Source: DASUVM01 sp963704675 (GTDB lineage Bacteria; Patescibacteriota; Saccharimonadia; Saccharimonadales; Saccharimonadaceae). From it: DNA of 64,000 bases. A model generated the notes under the pieces. That model had not been told where the DNA came from. It did not search any database and worked only from the letters and a program-made list of their open reading frames with translations. Shown here one piece after another: positions 52,738 through 62,289 of the stretch. Position numbers and translations under genes: made by a program. Each line of letters starts with the position of its first letter. The stretch's first letter is position 1. The DNA lies in contig OY969928.1 of the NCBI GenBank assembly GCA_963704675.1, forward strand, positions 682,001 through 746,000, read 5' to 3'.

Positions 52738-55302
52738 ATGAAACTAGCCAAAACATACGAACCACAGCAATACGAAGAAGAAATTTACGCCCTCTGGGAA
52801 ACATCGGGGGCGTTTCGCCCAAGCAAATCACGTACTGGTGAGTATTACAGTATTGTCATGCCACCGCCAAATGCCAACGGCAACTTACATATTGGCCACG
52901 CGCTTACGATAGGGCTAGAAGATATCTTAACCCGTTACCACCGTATGAAAGGTGATGCAACAGTTTATATCCCCGGTGCCGATCACGCCGGTCTTGAAAC
53001 CTGGGTTGTCTATGAAAAACAGCTAGAGAAGGAAGGGAAGAGTCGTTTCGACTTCTCGCGTGAAGAACTTTATAGCCAAGTATGGGATTTTGTTGAGAAG
53101 AACAGAGGTAACATGGAGTTGCAAGTGCGCCAACTTGGAGTCAGTTGTAGCTGGGAACACCTTGTTTTCACGCTTGATGCGCCGGTGATTAAAACAGCCT
53201 ACGAAACCTTCAAAAAAATGTGGGACGACGACCTCATTTACAGAGGTGAACGCATTGTTAACTATTGTACGAAGCATCAGACGTCATTTGCTGATATTGA
53301 AGTCGAGCATAGAGACGAAAAAGGGAAGCTATGGCGCATTGGTTACGAACTCGCCGATGGCTCAGGTGAAATTATTGTTGCCACGACGCGCCCTGAAACG
53401 CTCTTAGGCGACAGTGCTATTGCTGTTCACCCCAAAGATGAACGTTACAAAGAGTTAATTGGTAAAAAGGTATATGTACCAATTGTTAACAGAGAGGTTC
53501 CAATTGTTGCCGACGAAGCTATTGATAAGAACTTCGGCAGTGGGGCAGTGAAGGTAACGCCTGCACACGACCCAACTGATTTCGAAATTGGCGTACGCCA
53601 CAACCTAGAACTCATACCCGTTATTGGTATGAGTGGCAAAATGAACGAACGCGCACCCGCACAATTTCGTGATTTAACGGTAGCTGACGCACGTGAGCGC
53701 GTTATTGCTGCGTTAATAGCAGCTGACGCCCTTAGAGGTGAAGAAGATTACACACATGCTGTTGGCGTTTGCTACAAGTGCGGTACTGTCATTGAACCAC
53801 TTTTAATGGAACAGTGGTTCGTTCGCGTGAAACCTTTAGCCGAGAAAGTCATCAAGGCCTTGCAACAGAAAAAAGTCACCTTCTATCCGGCCTCGAAGGC
53901 AAAAGAGTTAATTCAATATATGGAGCAGCTAAGGGATTGGAACATTAGCCGCCAACCGGTGTGGGGCATTCCAATTCCAGCCTTTCAAAATGTTGAAGAC
54001 GAAAACGATTGGATCTATGACACTCGAGTTGACCAAAAAACAATTGAAGTAGACGGCAAAACTTACCGGCGCGAGGAAGATACCTTTGATACATGGTTTA
54101 GCTCGGGTCAATGGCCATATATTATTACCGAATATGCCCATGATGGTGCCCTTAAGGCTTTCTATCCGACCACTATGATGGAAACTGGTTCCGACTTACT
54201 CCGCGCTTGGGTGGCTCGTATGCTCATGTTTGGCCTTTACAAAACTGGTGAAGTGCCGTTCAAGCAGGTTTACATGCACGGCATGGTGTTAGATGAACAG
54301 GGCCGAAAAATGAGCAAGAGCAAGGGCAACGTTATAAACCCCCAACAAGCTATTCAAGAGTTTGGCTCAGATGCTTTGCGTCTTGGTCTTATCGCGTCAC
54401 GCTCGGCTGGTCAAAATCAAGCTTTTAGCACCAGTAAAGTTATCGCTGGCCGTAATTTCTGTAATAAACTTTGGAATATTGCTAATTATGTCGAGGGGAG
54501 AGTAGGGGAGCCTTATAAGCCACTAGAAAATGGGGCGCCAATCGCTCAAAACCTTGCTGATCACTGGGTTACTCGCCAATTAAGCAATGCGACAAGTGAG
54601 GTAGCTTCGTTGTTAGAATCACATCGATTTGCCGAGGCAGCTGAATTAGTCTATCACACGATATGGGACGACGTTGCCGATTGGTACATCGAGGCAAGTA
54701 AAAAGCAAGCTAACGTCGCTATGTGCGCATGGGTACTCGAAACTAGCCTAAAAATTGCGCATCCGTTCGCACCTTTTGTCACCGAAACTATCTGGCAAAC
54801 TCTTGGTTGGCAAAAAACGCTGTTGATACAAGAAGCTTGGCCAGAAACTGCTGAATATAATGAGATTGCGGCCGCTGAGTTTGAGCAATTACAGGCACTC
54901 GTTACAGAGGTGCGCTATGTCTCCAGTGAGCTTGAAAAAGGAAAGTTAAACTTATTATTTGAGCGCGATAGCTTGATCGCCGATAATCAAGTATTGATCG
55001 CTTGGTTAGCCCGTTTGAAAGGGGTTACTGAGGTCTCACAACCAAAAGGCCTGAGGTTAGCGGTGCCAAACCGCGAAGCCTGGCTGGAAATTGATGAAGA
55101 CACACTTTACGAGCATCAAACTCGTCTTGAGACTCGTTTAGCCGATGTTCGAAGCCGCATCGCTAACTTAAAGCAACGCCTCTCAAACAAAAGTTATATA
55201 GAGCAAGCACCCACTCACTTAGTTGAACAGACCCGCCGAGAACTACAAGAAAAAAAACAACTTGAAAGCCGCTTGCAAAACGAACTGAGTGTCTTAAACT
55301 AA
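52738..55302 (+). CDS. valS: Valyl-tRNA synthetase
   Basis: ValRS charges tRNA-Val. HIGH is in GNLHIGHALT, the editing domain contains VATTRPETLLGD, KMSKS is in RKMSKSKGNVINP, and the C-terminal coiled coil (ADVRSRIANLKQRLSN) is typical. Length 854 is normal. The 170-base leader with two terminators points to control by attenuation. Confidence 0.97.
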   Translation: MKLAKTYEPQQYEEEIYALWETSGAFRPSKSRTGEYYSIVMPPPNANGNLHIGHALTIGLEDILTRYHRMKGDATVYIPGADHAGLETWVVYEKQLEKEGKSRFDFSREELYSQVWDFVEKNRGNMELQVRQLGVSCSWEHLVFTLDAPVIKTAYETFKKMWDDDLIYRGERIVNYCTKHQTSFADIEVEHRDEKGKLWRIGYELADGSGEIIVATTRPETLLGDSAIAVHPKDERYKELIGKKVYVPIVNREVPIVADEAIDKNFGSGAVKVTPAHDPTDFEIGVRHNLELIPVIGMSGKMNERAPAQFRDLTVADARERVIAALIAADALRGEEDYTHAVGVCYKCGTVIEPLLMEQWFVRVKPLAEKVIKALQQKKVTFYPASKAKELIQYMEQLRDWNISRQPVWGIPIPAFQNVEDENDWIYDTRVDQKTIEVDGKTYRREEDTFDTWFSSGQWPYIITEYAHDGALKAFYPTTMMETGSDLLRAWVARMLMFGLYKTGEVPFKQVYMHGMVLDEQGRKMSKSKGNVINPQQAIQEFGSDALRLGLIASRSAGQNQAFSTSKVIAGRNFCNKLWNIANYVEGRVGEPYKPLENGAPIAQNLADHWVTRQLSNATSEVASLLESHRFAEAAELVYHTIWDDVADWYIEASKKQANVAMCAWVLETSLKIAHPFAPFVTETIWQTLGWQKTLLIQEAWPETAEYNEIAAAEFEQLQALVTEVRYVSSELEKGKLNLLFERDSLIADNQVLIAWLARLKGVTEVSQPKGLRLAVPNREAWLEIDEDTLYEHQTRLETRLADVRSRIANLKQRLSNKSYIEQAPTHLVEQTRRELQEKKQLESRLQNELSVLN

Positions 55303-55309
55303 GAGGGAA

Positions 55310-55939
55310 ATGCCTCAGCTACCGCTAGAATTTCACACCGGCCGCGCTGCAGCGTACGATTCGATACTCGCGGGCAATACCTACGAGACCTTCTCGCATC
55401 TCGATCGACCGAGTCAAAGATACGACCTTCTTGCTGAGCTTGAGCTACCACGATTACGTCTTGCACTTGGCACATTATCTGTCGATGATGCTTTGTTTCA
55501 TCTATTAGCGGCAATACACTCTAAAGAAACTCAGTCGCTTGACGTAGCCCTGGGTTCTGCCGAGCGTGCACATGCATATCTTGAAGTTATTAACGACATA
55601 CCCCGTACAGCCGAGGCGCTCAGTATAAAAGGGTTGATTCATGTTGCCAAAGGCTTGGCCCACCCTAGAGGAGAAAGATTAGTTCCTGAATTTGCTGAAG
55701 CAACTGCAAACGTCGTAGAGAGCGAGCTAAAACTGCAAAGTGCCAATATCAACATGGCCTTACCAGCCAATGCAGTTATTAACGATCTCGAAGCGCGTCT
55801 TAATGACTGGCGAGGACGCCGAGTTAACGATCGGTATTTTCAGCAAAAAGTTATTGAACTTATACAGTTGCATCGTCAATCTATTCCTGTGCAAGAACCA
55901 ACGAACGGAAAAACGAAAAACGTCAGGCTTGCCGTTTAG
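55310..55939 (+). CDS. Unrecognised helical protein downstream of valS
   Basis: 209 residues, starting 7 bases after valS with AGAGGG nearby. Helical repeats such as DDALFHLLAAIHSKETQSLDVAL and PRTAEALSIKGLIHVAKGLAH suggest a TPR-like or four-helix fold, but no clear repeat period is seen. No family is recognised. It is likely co-transcribed with valS. Confidence 0.65.
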   Translation: MPQLPLEFHTGRAAAYDSILAGNTYETFSHLDRPSQRYDLLAELELPRLRLALGTLSVDDALFHLLAAIHSKETQSLDVALGSAERAHAYLEVINDIPRTAEALSIKGLIHVAKGLAHPRGERLVPEFAEATANVVESELKLQSANINMALPANAVINDLEARLNDWRGRRVNDRYFQQKVIELIQLHRQSIPVQEPTNGKTKNVRLAV

Positions 55940-55961
55940 CATAAGCACCTTCTATGCTAAA
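55935..55961 (+). terminator. Terminator of the valS unit
   Basis: TTTAGCATA pairs with TATGCTAAA over a 9-base loop, overlapping the stop codon. Confidence 0.6.
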
Positions 55962-55989
55962 GAGGCAATATCCCTGAAAGGAGTTTGCT

Positions 55990-56070
55990 TTGGTAATACC
56001 AGGTAGGGCCTCTCCACGAGTATCCGGGGTAGACTGGCGCCGGGTACGGCGTGGACAGATGCCGGGGTAG
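55990..56070 (+). CDS. Possible 26-residue peptide
   Basis: A TTG codon at 55990 lies 6 bases after a perfect AAAGGAG. The peptide (MVIPGRASPRVSGVDWRRVR onward) is Arg-rich. It stands in a 280-base GC-rich gap (55940-56219) that is otherwise non-coding and full of hairpins. It could be a frameshifted remnant, because a Cys/Arg-rich frame continues after the stop. Confidence 0.3.
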   Translation: MVIPGRASPRVSGVDWRRVRRGQMPG

Positions 56071-56147
56071 GAAGTGCTCCTGCCGCTGGTCGCGGTACGT
56101 GGTCGTCGCTCGCAGGGCGAATCACGCCGAGCCAAGTAGGCCCGCTC

Positions 56148-56181
56148 AGTGCTGACACGACTGCAGAGAAGCAGTAGCACT
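56148..56181. other. Hairpin in a GC-rich gap
   Basis: AGTGCT/AGCACT encloses a CTGC/GCAG stem with an AGAGAA loop. No T-run. It may be part of a structured RNA or of a remnant. Confidence 0.4.
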
Positions 56182-56187
56182 TGAAAT

Positions 56188-56219
56188 GGTAGTTCTCGAT
56201 CGTGTGCGAAAACTACCAA
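56188..56219 (-). terminator. Terminator of rlmH
   Basis: TGGTAGTTCTCG pairs with CGAAAACTACCA with one mismatch, directly after the rlmH stop on the minus strand. Confidence 0.7.
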
Positions 56220-56684
56220 CTATTCATGGTGATATGGCAGTTTATTCAAAATAGTATAGGCACGATAGAGTTGTTCAAGTAAAATAACGCGAACCAACTG
56301 ATGCGGAAAAACTAATTTTGAAAGCGACCATATACCTACGGCTTGCTTCCGCAATGCTTCATTAACCCCATAAGCACCTCCGATAATAAAGACAAGGCGG
56401 CCACATACACTTAACTGCCACTGATTCAATTCTTCAGCTAGCTCAGGTGATGCCCAGTGGTATCCACGTTCATCTAACAGAATAATCGTATCGTCAGGTT
56501 TTAAACGAGCCTGAATCATCTCACTCTCAGCCTTTCTGGCGCGTTCTGGGTCATTTAAACCACTGCCATGCAAAATGATCCATTCTGTTTTGCAAAAGCG
56601 CTGTAAACGGCTTTCATACAGCCGTATAGCCTCCTTGATGTGCGATTCGTGAGACTTGCCGATGGTGATGATGGTGATTTTCAT
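56220..56684 (-). CDS. rlmH: 23S rRNA pseudouridine-1915 N3-methyltransferase RlmH
   Basis: A SPOUT methyltransferase acting on assembled 70S ribosomes. LLDERGYHWASPELAE, FIIGGAYGVNEALR and the C-terminal HQLVRVILLEQLYRAYTI are the family motifs. Length 154 is standard. It follows the HIT gene across a composite inverted repeat. Confidence 0.96.
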   Translation of the reverse strand: MKITIITIGKSHESHIKEAIRLYESRLQRFCKTEWIILHGSGLNDPERARKAESEMIQARLKPDDTIILLDERGYHWASPELAEELNQWQLSVCGRLVFIIGGAYGVNEALRKQAVGIWSLSKLVFPHQLVRVILLEQLYRAYTILNKLPYHHE

Positions 56685-56710
56685 AAAAACTTCTAATTAT
56701 AATAGCGGAT

Positions 56711-56854
56711 GCGAAGGATAGCGCCACACTTCATTTCTGGAGCACTCTTTTTTTCATAAAGATCCACCGGATCTTTATGAAAGCGTTGGGCTGAAATCGG
56801 TTAGTAAAACCGATTTCACACGCTCCAGAAATGAAGTGTGGCGCTATCCTTCGC
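56711..56854. repeat. 144-bp composite inverted repeat
   Basis: Perfect 33-bp outer arms (56711-56743 and 56822-56854) enclose two further perfect hairpins: 14 bp with a 3-base loop (56752-56782) and 11 bp with a 5-base loop (56792-56818). As RNA this gives a three-way junction; as DNA a cruciform. It has no coding potential and no target-site duplication. It fills the gap between the HIT gene and rlmH. Confidence 0.8.
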
Positions 56855-56861
56855 TCCTGAA

Positions 56862-57260
56862 CTACTCTATCCTCAGCCTCCCAGCCATCTGACTGAGCGC
56901 TTCGTGATCGGGTTCTATATCCATGCGTTGTTTTGTCCAAAAGCCTTGGGCAGTTTTACAAGGGATAATATGCACATGCGCGTGCGGCACATCAAACCCC
57001 TCTAGCTTTAAGCAGGCACGGTAATCTGCGCCGAACACGCGAATAACATGCTGCATCAGCATTTTTACGGTTATCGTAATCGCTTCATATTCTTTGTCAT
57101 CTAGATCTTCAAGCCGGTCAACCTGTGTTTTTGGCACCACGAGCATATGTCCCGGCTGAGCGGGGTGAATATCAAGAAAAGCAAACGTTAAATCATCTTC
57201 ATATATTTTATGCGAAGGAATTTCGCCGTTGATAATGCGGGTAAAAATTGATGGTTCCAT
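56862..57260 (-). CDS. HIT family hydrolase
   Basis: The histidine triad HAHVHIIP is at the C-terminal side, with the N-terminal FTRIINGEIPSHKIYEDD and LDIHPAQPGHMLVVPK typical of Hint-type nucleotide hydrolases. Length 132 is normal. CATAAT lies 7 bases before the ATG, so a leaderless start is possible. Confidence 0.94.
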   Translation of the reverse strand: MEPSIFTRIINGEIPSHKIYEDDLTFAFLDIHPAQPGHMLVVPKTQVDRLEDLDDKEYEAITITVKMLMQHVIRVFGADYRACLKLEGFDVPHAHVHIIPCKTAQGFWTKQRMDIEPDHEALSQMAGRLRIE

Positions 57261-57377
57261 AGATTTTATTATGCACCGACGGGAACCATCTGGCTAGTTT
57301 GAAAAGGTTGCAAAGTATACACATATAATGTATAAGATACTTGGCATCTTTCAGTATCTGCGGCGAAAGGAACCCGC

Positions 57378-58250
57378 ATGACTAGACGACGCAGACTTGG
57401 GCGTCGAACTCGACCGTTACCTCAAGAGATAACGGTTGCAGAAGTGGTGGCCAAAACGAGCCCGGCTCGGCCTGAAGCCGTAATCAAGCTTGAAGCGATC
57501 ATCGACGATCTCGGTCCGAGGCTGCGAGCTGACGACATGGATCTGGCTGTCAAACTCATTTCAGAAGATGAGAGGGGGAGTGACTTCACCCAGCTCAAGG
57601 CTGCTGCCGAAGCACATGAGCTGAGCCAGGATTACTTGGATCGCCTCACCCTGGCATATGGCCTGGCACGCGATCTAATCGACTACTTCGACCTCAAGCA
57701 ACTAATGAAGGAGGTCACAGAAGCCGATGAGATCGAGGCGCTCAATGCCTTCATGAAGTTCAAGGAACGGCTGGCCCGCGTCACCGAAGCTACCGTTGCG
57801 AGGTTGAGTGCTGAGTGGAACATGGCGCTCGACGCCGAGGCGATGAGAGTACATCTCCACAAGGCCGTCCGTAACCACGCGCGGCTCCTGGGAGAGCAGA
57901 TCCAAGCACTGCAGGACATCTACAACCTGCATGACTTCATTCGGTCCTGGGAAAAGGCAGGAGTCACCGCCATACCCCGCCCCTCCGGCTGGAACGAGTT
58001 GGTGGCGAAGCAGGTTTTCCTGCCAACGATCGACATGTTTCCAGGGATCAGGCTCAATCCGAGACCGGGCATTGTTTTCGCGAGAGCCGTAAAGGCGCTC
58101 AGAGACAAGGATCTCGTAGGGGTGATGGTCTCGCTGGCTCGCGGACTTCAGTCGCGTCAACTTCGCCGAGAAATCGGGGAACCGTTGATGCGCGAGCTCA
58201 TGCTCTACGCCACCGAGAATCGGCCCAACTTGGAACCACCCGAGCTGTGA
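57378..58250 (+). CDS. Unrecognised GC-rich helical protein
   Basis: 290 residues with an Arg-rich start (MTRRRRLGRRTRPLP) and then long charged helices (LAYGLARDLIDYFDLKQLM, RNHARLLGEQIQALQDIYN). No membrane segment and no recognised family. AAAGGA lies 7 bases before the ATG. GC is well above the flanking HIT and SpeE-like genes, and it has its own terminator. Confidence 0.75.
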   Translation: MTRRRRLGRRTRPLPQEITVAEVVAKTSPARPEAVIKLEAIIDDLGPRLRADDMDLAVKLISEDERGSDFTQLKAAAEAHELSQDYLDRLTLAYGLARDLIDYFDLKQLMKEVTEADEIEALNAFMKFKERLARVTEATVARLSAEWNMALDAEAMRVHLHKAVRNHARLLGEQIQALQDIYNLHDFIRSWEKAGVTAIPRPSGWNELVAKQVFLPTIDMFPGIRLNPRPGIVFARAVKALRDKDLVGVMVSLARGLQSRQLRREIGEPLMRELMLYATENRPNLEPPEL

Positions 58251-58263
58251 GCTGAAGATGCGA

Positions 58264-58303
58264 GGTCACAAGGTGGTCGTATACAGCGACCCACCTTGTG
58301 ACC
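58264..58303 (+). terminator. Terminator of the gene at 57378
   Basis: GGTCACAAGGTGG pairs perfectly with CCACCTTGTGACC over a 14-base loop. Confidence 0.75.
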
Positions 58304-58351
58304 AAGCGAACTTTTGTAATTTGCCCGGAATGCTTAAGTGCACATTACCGG

Positions 58352-59896
58352 TTAATGTTCGTTTTCAAGCATTTTAGCCATTAAAAAGTCAACGGGGGCG
58401 TGATCGTCCGTCAGTAGCGGGTGAGAGGCCAATATGTGCGGATGAATGCTGACACTATGCTCTTCCAGAGATCGTAAAACGTCATTATTACTCTGAGTAA
58501 ATAGAGGATCATCAAAATTAGGGCGGTTGTCGCCATTAATACCTACGAGGATAAGATTTTGCGAACCTCTTGCACTGGGCGACTCAACGGCAAGAAGATA
58601 ATTATTAGAGAACACCGATTGAAATGTTTTAAGCTCTGAATAAGTAAACGAGGGCTCTTCTGGTGAGAGATTACCGATAACATTCGCAATGAACACCCCA
58701 TTGTCACTTAATTGCCGTTTGGCAGTTTCAAAAAACTCTTTGGTTGTAAAATGGGTCGGAATTGAATAAAGCGAATAATAAACATCGCTAAAAATAAAGT
58801 CATAGGTGTTACCAGAGGTAGCTAGCCAACGTCGTCCATCAATTAAATGTGTCTTTAAACGATTGGTTTCGGGTAGGCGAAAATACTTTTTTGCTAACTC
58901 TTCTAACAAGGGTTCAATTTCAGCGACATCAACCTGCATGCTTGGCGAGTCGTTTAGAAGCGCTTTTGGCACTGAATAAGCAGCACCACCAATAACCAAC
59001 GAACGCTTCGCTGACGGCTTTATGCCTTTATAAAGTTCGTAGTATTTAGTGTAATCATAAACAAGTTCATCTGAATGAAGGTACATCGCACTTGAGCTAC
59101 TGCGATCTTGCCGGAACGAGCGCGTGGAGCGGCCATCTTGCACGTAATCATAAATAGTTAGCTTCTCGTATAAGCCATCGGCGCTATATATAACCTGTTT
59201 TGGCTTTGCAAGAGTTAAACTTGCAGTAAATACCGCCAATATAACAGCTAGTAAGAATAGTGGTAAGGTAAACCGGATATGCTGCTTATAAATGAACAAT
59301 GGCAAGGCGCCTAGCACGCATAAAAATATACCAACCCCTATAACCGTTGCACTAATCCCAAGCAATGGTACCAGCAAAAAACCAGCGCTCAAGCTTCCGG
59401 CAATACTACCCAACGTTGACCAAAAGAACATCTCGCCTGCGATTGTGCCAATGCCCGTCTTTGGCTGTCGTTTTTCTTGCAACTTAATGGCAAAAGGCGA
59501 GAGCATACCAAACAAAAAACCCGGCAAAAAGAAAAGCAGTAAAGAGGTAACAAGCGGCCCTGAAACAATTGACAACGCATAACCGACGCTAGGCAGCCAG
59601 AGTTGCGATAATAACTGCAAACAGAGTATGCTGACGCCACCAAGTAAAATAACTAAAAAGAAGAGCCTACTTTCAGGGTGCTTATCAGCAAGTCTTCCAC
59701 CAAGGTAATAGCCAACACTCAAAGCTGCTAACACCACGCCGAGTACGCTTGAAACAGTATAAAGTGTATTTCCAAAGTAAGGTGATAGGATACGAGTTGC
59801 TACTACCTCAATAATCAGTACGGCCGCACCTGTGAAAAAAACCACAATAGGTAGCTGATAGTGCTGCCAAAAACGGCGGATTTTTTGTGAAGTCAT
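58352..59896 (-). CDS. Membrane-fused spermidine-synthase-like protein
   Basis: Residues 1-230 form about seven or eight membrane helices (GAAVLIIEVVATRILSPYFG is the entry motif). Residues 245-514 are a SAM/aminopropyltransferase fold: DGLYEKLTIYDY, SSSAMYLHSDELVYDY, SLVIGGAAYSVPKAL, VDVAEIEPLLEEL and FSDVYYS. Polyamine synthesis or another transfer reaction at the membrane is possible. TACAAT lies 7 bases before the ATG at 59896, favouring this start over an upstream ATG. Confidence 0.88.
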   Translation of the reverse strand: MTSQKIRRFWQHYQLPIVVFFTGAAVLIIEVVATRILSPYFGNTLYTVSSVLGVVLAALSVGYYLGGRLADKHPESRLFFLVILLGGVSILCLQLLSQLWLPSVGYALSIVSGPLVTSLLLFFLPGFLFGMLSPFAIKLQEKRQPKTGIGTIAGEMFFWSTLGSIAGSLSAGFLLVPLLGISATVIGVGIFLCVLGALPLFIYKQHIRFTLPLFLLAVILAVFTASLTLAKPKQVIYSADGLYEKLTIYDYVQDGRSTRSFRQDRSSSSAMYLHSDELVYDYTKYYELYKGIKPSAKRSLVIGGAAYSVPKALLNDSPSMQVDVAEIEPLLEELAKKYFRLPETNRLKTHLIDGRRWLATSGNTYDFIFSDVYYSLYSIPTHFTTKEFFETAKRQLSDNGVFIANVIGNLSPEEPSFTYSELKTFQSVFSNNYLLAVESPSARGSQNLILVGINGDNRPNFDDPLFTQSNNDVLRSLEEHSVSIHPHILASHPLLTDDHAPVDFLMAKMLENEH

Positions 59897-60030
59897 TAAA
59901 TTTATTGTAATGGGCTGAATAAAAGAATGAAAGGTAATAAACATTAAGTCCCGCTAGGCAGTGTACTTGATGCATCTTTTTTAAAAATGATATAGTTTAC
60001 TAGCCATTTTCTTCAACCAAAGAGGGAGCA

Positions 60031-61320
60031 ATGGAGTACGCAGACTTCGGGGCTACGCGAGAAACAGGCTATACGGCCAATGGGATTCGAGTGGTGGTAT
60101 ACACTATCCCCAATCGGCCCGTCGCCATGACAGCGGTGTTTAATGCAGGATATCGCTATGACCCCGCGGGCTTTGAATCCCTAGCACACCTAACCGAACA
60201 TATGATCGTGGCGGGTACGAGAGATTTGCCGAGTAAAGACAGGCTTGCTGCATACATTGAGCAGGTCGGTGGCAACATCTCGGCTCATACCGATCCTAGC
60301 ACCCTTATGGTCAGGTTGGCCATTGGAGGTGCGACTCACTTTGGATCAGCTATGCACCTACTCAATCAGGTGCTTACTCAATCGAGGTTCAATGAAGGGA
60401 CGTTTGAAAAAGAGCGCCAATCCGTTCTTCAAGAACTCGCAGTGCTGAAGATGAGTGACAGCCGCTTGGTCGATGAACTTTTCGCAGTCCAGCTTTTCTC
60501 GCAGACTGAGTTGAACAACAATCTGATCGAGCAGGAATCGACAATTAACGCCATAACGATCGACGATGTCCGCCGCTTCGCCGCAGATCAGCTCGTCGGT
60601 GGCAACATGGCGATCGTGGTCGCAGGAGGTATTACCTTCGACAAGGTGATTGCCTTGTTCGATCAAATCTTCGAACTCGAACTTGGTAAGGGGCTACTCA
60701 TTACGCCACCAACGGTGACATTCCAGCCGCCTGCAGAACGGATTATAACCAGAGCGCACCCTTCGTCTGAGCAAACCTGGCTCACCTATGGCTTTGCTGG
60801 TTACGGTCTGGCTCATCCAGATACAGCCGCCTTGGACGTGCTTATAAAAATTCTGGGCGGTGGCCGCTCTGGCACTCTAACACGGCGGCTTCGTTACGAA
60901 AACGGTCTTGTCTATTCCGTATCTAACGAGAGCAGAAAAGACCTTGGCTTTGGCCTATGGGGGATCAGTACCGCTACACACTCAACCAACCTAAAACGCG
61001 TGATCGAGCTCGTCAATGAAGAGTGGAGGCGAGCAGTTAACGACGGAATTACGGCAAGTGAATTGATCCAGGCTAAGGCGGCTATCGTCAATTCAGCACC
61101 GCTAAGAATGGATGCGGTAAGAAACTTTGCCAACTTCCACGAGTGGCCAGACTTGTTTGATCTTTCTAAGGCTACGAGACTGCCAGGATGGCTAAACGCC
61201 ATCAACGATGTCACACTGAATGACATTGCGCGTGTAGCCCAGGATGTCTTCCGCCCTGGGACATCGGTACTCGCACTCTGCGGATCTATCCCTGAGGTTG
61301 AAGGCTTGGTATTGTACTAA
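60031..61320 (+). CDS. M16 family metallopeptidase
   Basis: The inverted zinc motif HLTEH (residues about 52-56) with the downstream Glu in ERQSVLQELAVLK marks an active M16 half. The second domain has the R/Y pair region (LGGGRSGTLTRRLRYENGLVYSV). At 429 residues it is a two-domain peptidase like the mitochondrial processing peptidase family. There is no signal peptide. GAGGGAG precedes the ATG. It ends at a strong hairpin. Confidence 0.93.
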   Translation: MEYADFGATRETGYTANGIRVVVYTIPNRPVAMTAVFNAGYRYDPAGFESLAHLTEHMIVAGTRDLPSKDRLAAYIEQVGGNISAHTDPSTLMVRLAIGGATHFGSAMHLLNQVLTQSRFNEGTFEKERQSVLQELAVLKMSDSRLVDELFAVQLFSQTELNNNLIEQESTINAITIDDVRRFAADQLVGGNMAIVVAGGITFDKVIALFDQIFELELGKGLLITPPTVTFQPPAERIITRAHPSSEQTWLTYGFAGYGLAHPDTAALDVLIKILGGGRSGTLTRRLRYENGLVYSVSNESRKDLGFGLWGISTATHSTNLKRVIELVNEEWRRAVNDGITASELIQAKAAIVNSAPLRMDAVRNFANFHEWPDLFDLSKATRLPGWLNAINDVTLNDIARVAQDVFRPGTSVLALCGSIPEVEGLVLY

Positions 61321-61328
61321 GTACAACT

Positions 61329-61360
61329 AGCCCCTCTCCACAGCGTCGTGGAGAGGGGCT
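61329..61360 (+). terminator. Terminator of the M16 gene
   Basis: A 13-bp perfect stem (AGCCCCTCTCCAC and complement) with a 6-base loop. Confidence 0.8.
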
Positions 61361-61375
61361 TAGTAAACTACTTAA

Positions 61376-61390
61376 AGAGGGTGGGATTCG
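61376..61390. repeat. Copy of the 3' part of tRNA-Ser(CGA)
   Basis: 15 bases (AGAGGGTGGGATTCG) are identical to 61535-61549 within the T-arm/acceptor of tRNA-Ser(CGA), in the same orientation. The stretch between (to about 61480) includes GGTTCGAATC, a further tRNA-like fragment, and no gene. This is like an attachment site or a tRNA remnant. Confidence 0.45.
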
Positions 61391-61487
61391 TTGCATTACT
61401 TTGCTCGCTCTGTCGTTCGCCTTTAGCTCACCCGCTCGGCCAAGCATTTAAAACGTTAACGCCCCCGGTTCGAATCTATCAATCACA

Positions 61488-61620
<133 letters not shown>

Positions 61621-61691
61621 AGCAAAAATATTGTAACAGATAGGTAGGCGGCACTCGCAATAACCGTTATAATGAAAGTAATAGGAGCCAT

Positions 61692-62216
61692 ATGGAACAC
61701 GCAGAACATCTGGTAGACGTTTTAGATGCAAACGGCAATGTGACCCACCACAAAGCTCGGCGAGAGATTGATAAATCAAAAGATATTTATCATACAATTC
61801 ATGTTTTACTTATTACCCCTGAAAAGGATATTTTATTGAGCGTCATTCCAACCCGTGAAGATTTGCCAAATTTATATAGCAGTCATTATGGTACAACATT
61901 AGCCACTATTCGCCGGCATGGCGAAACATCTGATGAAGCGGCCGTGCGTGCGCTTTCGCGTGAGCTTTTTATTGACGAGGTGCAACCTATCAAGCTCGGC
62001 GAATTGTTTGAAACATTGAGCGACGGCCATAAATCTCTTATGACAGTTTACTACTTTCAATCAGAAATACCTGACGCCTACAGTATTGTTGACATTGGCA
62101 GCCTCGTCGCAATGACGCCAAAAGAGATCGACGTATTAGTTGAGACCTGTTCCGAAGATTTAGCGCCAAACTTCAAGGTTTTGTGGCAAAAATACCGCAC
62201 AAAATTGCCCCTATAG
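61692..62216 (+). CDS. NUDIX/IDI-like protein
   Basis: VLDANGNVTHHKARREID and IYHTIHVLLI at the start resemble isopentenyl-diphosphate isomerase-type NUDIX proteins. The NUDIX box HGETSDEAAVRALSREL keeps the REL core but lacks the second half of the ExxEE signature, so activity is uncertain. AGGAG precedes the ATG. 174 residues. Confidence 0.8.
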   Translation: MEHAEHLVDVLDANGNVTHHKARREIDKSKDIYHTIHVLLITPEKDILLSVIPTREDLPNLYSSHYGTTLATIRRHGETSDEAAVRALSRELFIDEVQPIKLGELFETLSDGHKSLMTVYYFQSEIPDAYSIVDIGSLVAMTPKEIDVLVETCSEDLAPNFKVLWQKYRTKLPL

Positions 62217-62289
62217 TTGAACGGCAGGCTCAGACCTAAAAACTTAATAGACAAAATCGGAATAAGCAGACAGATACAGAATATGCGAG

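Noticed and set aside
56711..56854. Insertion sequence ends
   Set aside because: The arms are 33 bp and perfect, but there is no transposase and no target-site duplication.
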